Source: JAVBLP01 sp031553505
GTDB taxonomy: Bacteria > Elusimicrobiota > Endomicrobiia > Endomicrobiales > Endomicrobiaceae
Assembly: GCA_031553505.1 (NCBI GenBank)
Contig: JAVBLP010000016.1
Span: 1 to 64,000 of the forward strand
Direction of reading: 5' to 3'
Length of the DNA: 64,000 bases
Positions 62,285 through 64,000 of this stretch are shown in pieces. Made by a program: the position numbers and the translations under genes. The notes beneath the pieces were generated by a model, which saw only the letters and a list, made by a program, of their open reading frames with translations, was not told the DNA's origin and searched no databases. Position 1 is the stretch's first letter, and each line of letters opens with the position of its first letter.

Positions 62285-63017
62285 AACGCCTGCCGCAAAA
62301 AAGCAGGATATAGATAAGTATACTCCTCTGGTTTATGCGGTAGTTTCAAAGTATGCGACGCTTTTCCCGGCTTTAGACAGGGAAGATATGGCCGCGGAAG
62401 GAAAGATAGGTCTTTTGGAAGCCTACGTAAAGTTTGATGCGTCAAAAAATGCCGCTTTTTCAACATATGCGTGGTACTGGGTAGTAAAAAAAATACAAGA
62501 GTATATTTCCAAAAACATTAATATAATCGAAATGCCGCAGGATGTGAGAAATAAGTTTTCATCAATTAAAAAACTTATTGATGATTCAGCAAAAAAAGGC
62601 GAAAAGCTTACGCAAAAAGAAATAGCGGCGCTTTTAAGTATGAACGAATCGGAAGTTTCCGATATCATGGCGGCTGCCGATAGTATCGGGAATGCCGTGT
62701 CGCTTGATAAAGAAGTTGAAAAAGGCGGGAACTCAAAAACCGTTTCGGATTTTATAAAAGATGATTCAGAAAGCGATATTTTTGGTACAATAATACAAAA
62801 TTCGGAAATGTCATCTTTGGCGGATATGCTTTCCGGACTTTCGGATAAAGAAAGGCAGGTTTTATCATTAAGATTCGGGCTGGAAAACGGCGGCAAAAAA
62901 ACGTCATTAAAAGATATAGGCCAAAAGCTTGCTATCTCTTCAGCTAAAGCGAAAGATTTGGAACGTTCCGCACTAATAAAACTTAAAGGGATGATAAAAG
63001 AAGCTCATGATGAATAA
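62271..63017 (+). CDS. Alternative sigma factor (sigma-70 group 3-like)
   Basis: A 248-residue sigma factor lacking region 1.1. Region 2: LVYAVVSKYATLFPALDRED, EGKIGLLEAYVKFDAS and FSTYAWYWVVKKIQEYI with the aromatic -10-melting residues. Region 3: KLTQKEIAALLSMNESEVSD. Region 4: LSDKERQVLSLRFGLE then SLKDIGQKLAISSAKAKDLE. Length fits SigB/SigF/FliA-like factors, but no flagellar gene is present to suggest FliA. Overlap with the upstream response regulator and the downstream barrel gene implies tight coupling. No anti-sigma is visible in this cluster. Confidence 0.9.
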   Translation: MLKSKTPAAKKQDIDKYTPLVYAVVSKYATLFPALDREDMAAEGKIGLLEAYVKFDASKNAAFSTYAWYWVVKKIQEYISKNINIIEMPQDVRNKFSSIKKLIDDSAKKGEKLTQKEIAALLSMNESEVSDIMAAADSIGNAVSLDKEVEKGGNSKTVSDFIKDDSESDIFGTIIQNSEMSSLADMLSGLSDKERQVLSLRFGLENGGKKTSLKDIGQKLAISSAKAKDLERSALIKLKGMIKEAHDE

Positions 63018-64000
63018 AATTACCAGGTTACTTGTCGCGGCCGCTTTTATTTTAAGTACTTTTCAATACGCGTTTGCTGATGCGGGTATAACTTCCGGCC
63101 AGATTTTATCATATAACCCTAACCCAGCTACAGGCGCCATGGGAGACGCGGGCGTCGCGCTTACTTCGAATAAAGCTGCTTCAGCGATACTAAATCCTGC
63201 TGCAACCATCTCAACATACAGAACCGTGGTGTCTCTTAGCAACTCTTCGCTTTTTGGCGATATACAATACAATTACGCAGGCGCGCAGTTTCCTACCGAA
63301 ATCGGAAATTTCGGCATATCTTTGATGTATGCGGGTTACGGCAATATCGATTATTATGACCAGAGCGGCAATTCGATAAATATGAATTCAAGCAATGATA
63401 TTGCTTTTGTTTTGAATTATTCAATTGATTTGAAAAAGACCGTTCCCCTTGATGTCGTTTACGGCGGCCTCGGTATGAACATAAAGCTTTTAAGGTCGGC
63501 GCTGGCCGATTATACGACCGAAGCCTTTGCTTTGGATTTCGGCGGTATTTTAACGCTTCCTTCCATACAGAATTTTTCTCTCGGCCTCGCGTACAGAAAC
63601 CTAGGCACAAAGATGAAGTTTGTCAAAGAATCCTATTCTTTGCCGGAAACATTCGCCATGGGCCTTGCTTATCAGGAAGAAAATTTTTACGACCTTAAAA
63701 TTGCTTTGGATTTTAACGCGCAGTCATATTCCGGAAATTACTTTTCAGTAGGTGCCGCGATAACCCCTATATACTTTTTGACATTGAGAGGCGGCGTAAA
63801 ACTTGCCGATGAGTCGCTTAATACTGATTTCAGGATGGGTCTCGGCTTTGAATTCCAGAATTTTATGCTTGATTACTCATACTCCCCTTCGGATGAGTTA
63901 AACGGCACGCACAACTTCAATTTAAGTTTTGCTGTTGGCAACTTTACAAACCAAAAGACCGCTTACGATTATTATATGCAAAACCACTACAGGGAAGCCG
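63007..64000 (+). CDS. PorV/UPF0164-like outer-membrane barrel protein, C-terminus cut by window edge
   Basis: An open frame of 331 codons running off the window end, starting at ATG-ATG inside the last 11 bases of the sigma gene. The signal peptide (LLVAAAFILSTFQYAFA) ends near residue 25. The start of the mature protein, NPNPATGAMGDAGVAL then AASAILNPAA, is the hallmark of the PorV/PorQ/UPF0164 group of FadL-like barrels. The rest alternates as strands (YGGLGMNIKLLRS, NFSLGLAYRNLGTKMKF). A soluble segment begins near the edge (YDYYMQNHYREA), possibly a TPR. Related proteins serve type IX secretion in Bacteroidetes; that role here is speculative. Confidence 0.85.
   Translation, partial: MMNKITRLLVAAAFILSTFQYAFADAGITSGQILSYNPNPATGAMGDAGVALTSNKAASAILNPAATISTYRTVVSLSNSSLFGDIQYNYAGAQFPTEIGNFGISLMYAGYGNIDYYDQSGNSINMNSSNDIAFVLNYSIDLKKTVPLDVVYGGLGMNIKLLRSALADYTTEAFALDFGGILTLPSIQNFSLGLAYRNLGTKMKFVKESYSLPETFAMGLAYQEENFYDLKIALDFNAQSYSGNYFSVGAAITPIYFLTLRGGVKLADESLNTDFRMGLGFEFQNFMLDYSYSPSDELNGTHNFNLSFAVGNFTNQKTAYDYYMQNHYREA

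Overview
The window reads as a chromosome segment of a Gram-negative (diderm) bacterium of about 40% G+C. It encodes outer-membrane barrels, a TolC/RND efflux operon, an Mla-type lipid transporter and a PorV/UPF0164-like barrel. A 3288-residue secreted protein, a 1774-residue TPR protein and the overall gene style suggest Elusimicrobiota (Elusimicrobium-like) or a neighbouring lineage. That assignment is inference from gene content and memory, not from a search. I see no phage, insertion sequence, CRISPR array or tRNA. The only structural RNA gene is tmRNA.

Layout. 1-1628 (minus): zinc-finger anti-sigma (cut by the window edge), ECF sigma factor and a TrmH-family rRNA methylase. 1892-5632 (plus): cation/proton antiporter, small outer-membrane barrel and glucose-6-phosphate isomerase, overlapping end to end. 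5700-6191: a small membrane protein with a promoter that implies a leaderless mRNA. 6248-16114: a monocistronic 9.9-kb gene flanked by strong hairpin terminators. Its protein has a signal peptide, a ChaN/TIKI-like domain, a membrane hairpin followed by HEMTH, two divergent UDP-sugar-pyrophosphorylase-like domains and a degenerate amylase-like barrel. 16474-23516: CCA-adding/HD nucleotidyltransferase, a small glycine-rich membrane protein and the large TPR protein.

29973-23549 (minus) is one tightly packed run of eight genes: SMR exporter, DUF2157 membrane protein, GDYXXLXY protein, AMIN/Amidase_3 amidase, glutamate racemase, then QueD, QueC and QueE for 7-deazaguanine (queuosine precursor) synthesis. 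30132-32900: a Sel1-repeat protein and a DUF3943 outer-membrane protein split by a frameshift. 34814-32983 (minus): YbgC thioesterase, TadA, tmRNA with a 23-codon tag, and an RDD membrane protein.

34976-44162: a four-gene tripartite efflux operon (TolC-like, periplasmic adaptor, two different RND permeases) behind a near-consensus promoter. 44292-48718: rpsF-ssb-rpsR-rplI, dnaB and alr, with a hairpin in the rpsF leader that may be an S6:S18 autoregulatory site. 48892-51883: MlaE, MlaF and MlaD-like proteins without MlaB or MlaC alongside. 51961-58748: radA, aroC-aroK followed by a YiiX-fold lipoprotein lacking its expected catalytic residues, an outer-membrane protein, accA and class II fba. 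58838-59125: a small membrane protein behind a perfect consensus sigma-70 promoter. 59221-63017: a signalling cassette of histidine kinase, GGDDF response regulator, OmpR-type regulator and alternative sigma factor, overlapping into a PorV-like barrel that runs off the window.

The most unusual element is the giant secreted protein. Its two pyrophosphorylase-like modules share motif order and spacing, yet sit in an exported polypeptide where nucleotide-sugar synthesis is not expected. Also notable are four genes whose -10 box lies 6-8 bases before the start codon, the long tmRNA tag, and a recurring DILAK-type motif in the TPR protein's linkers.
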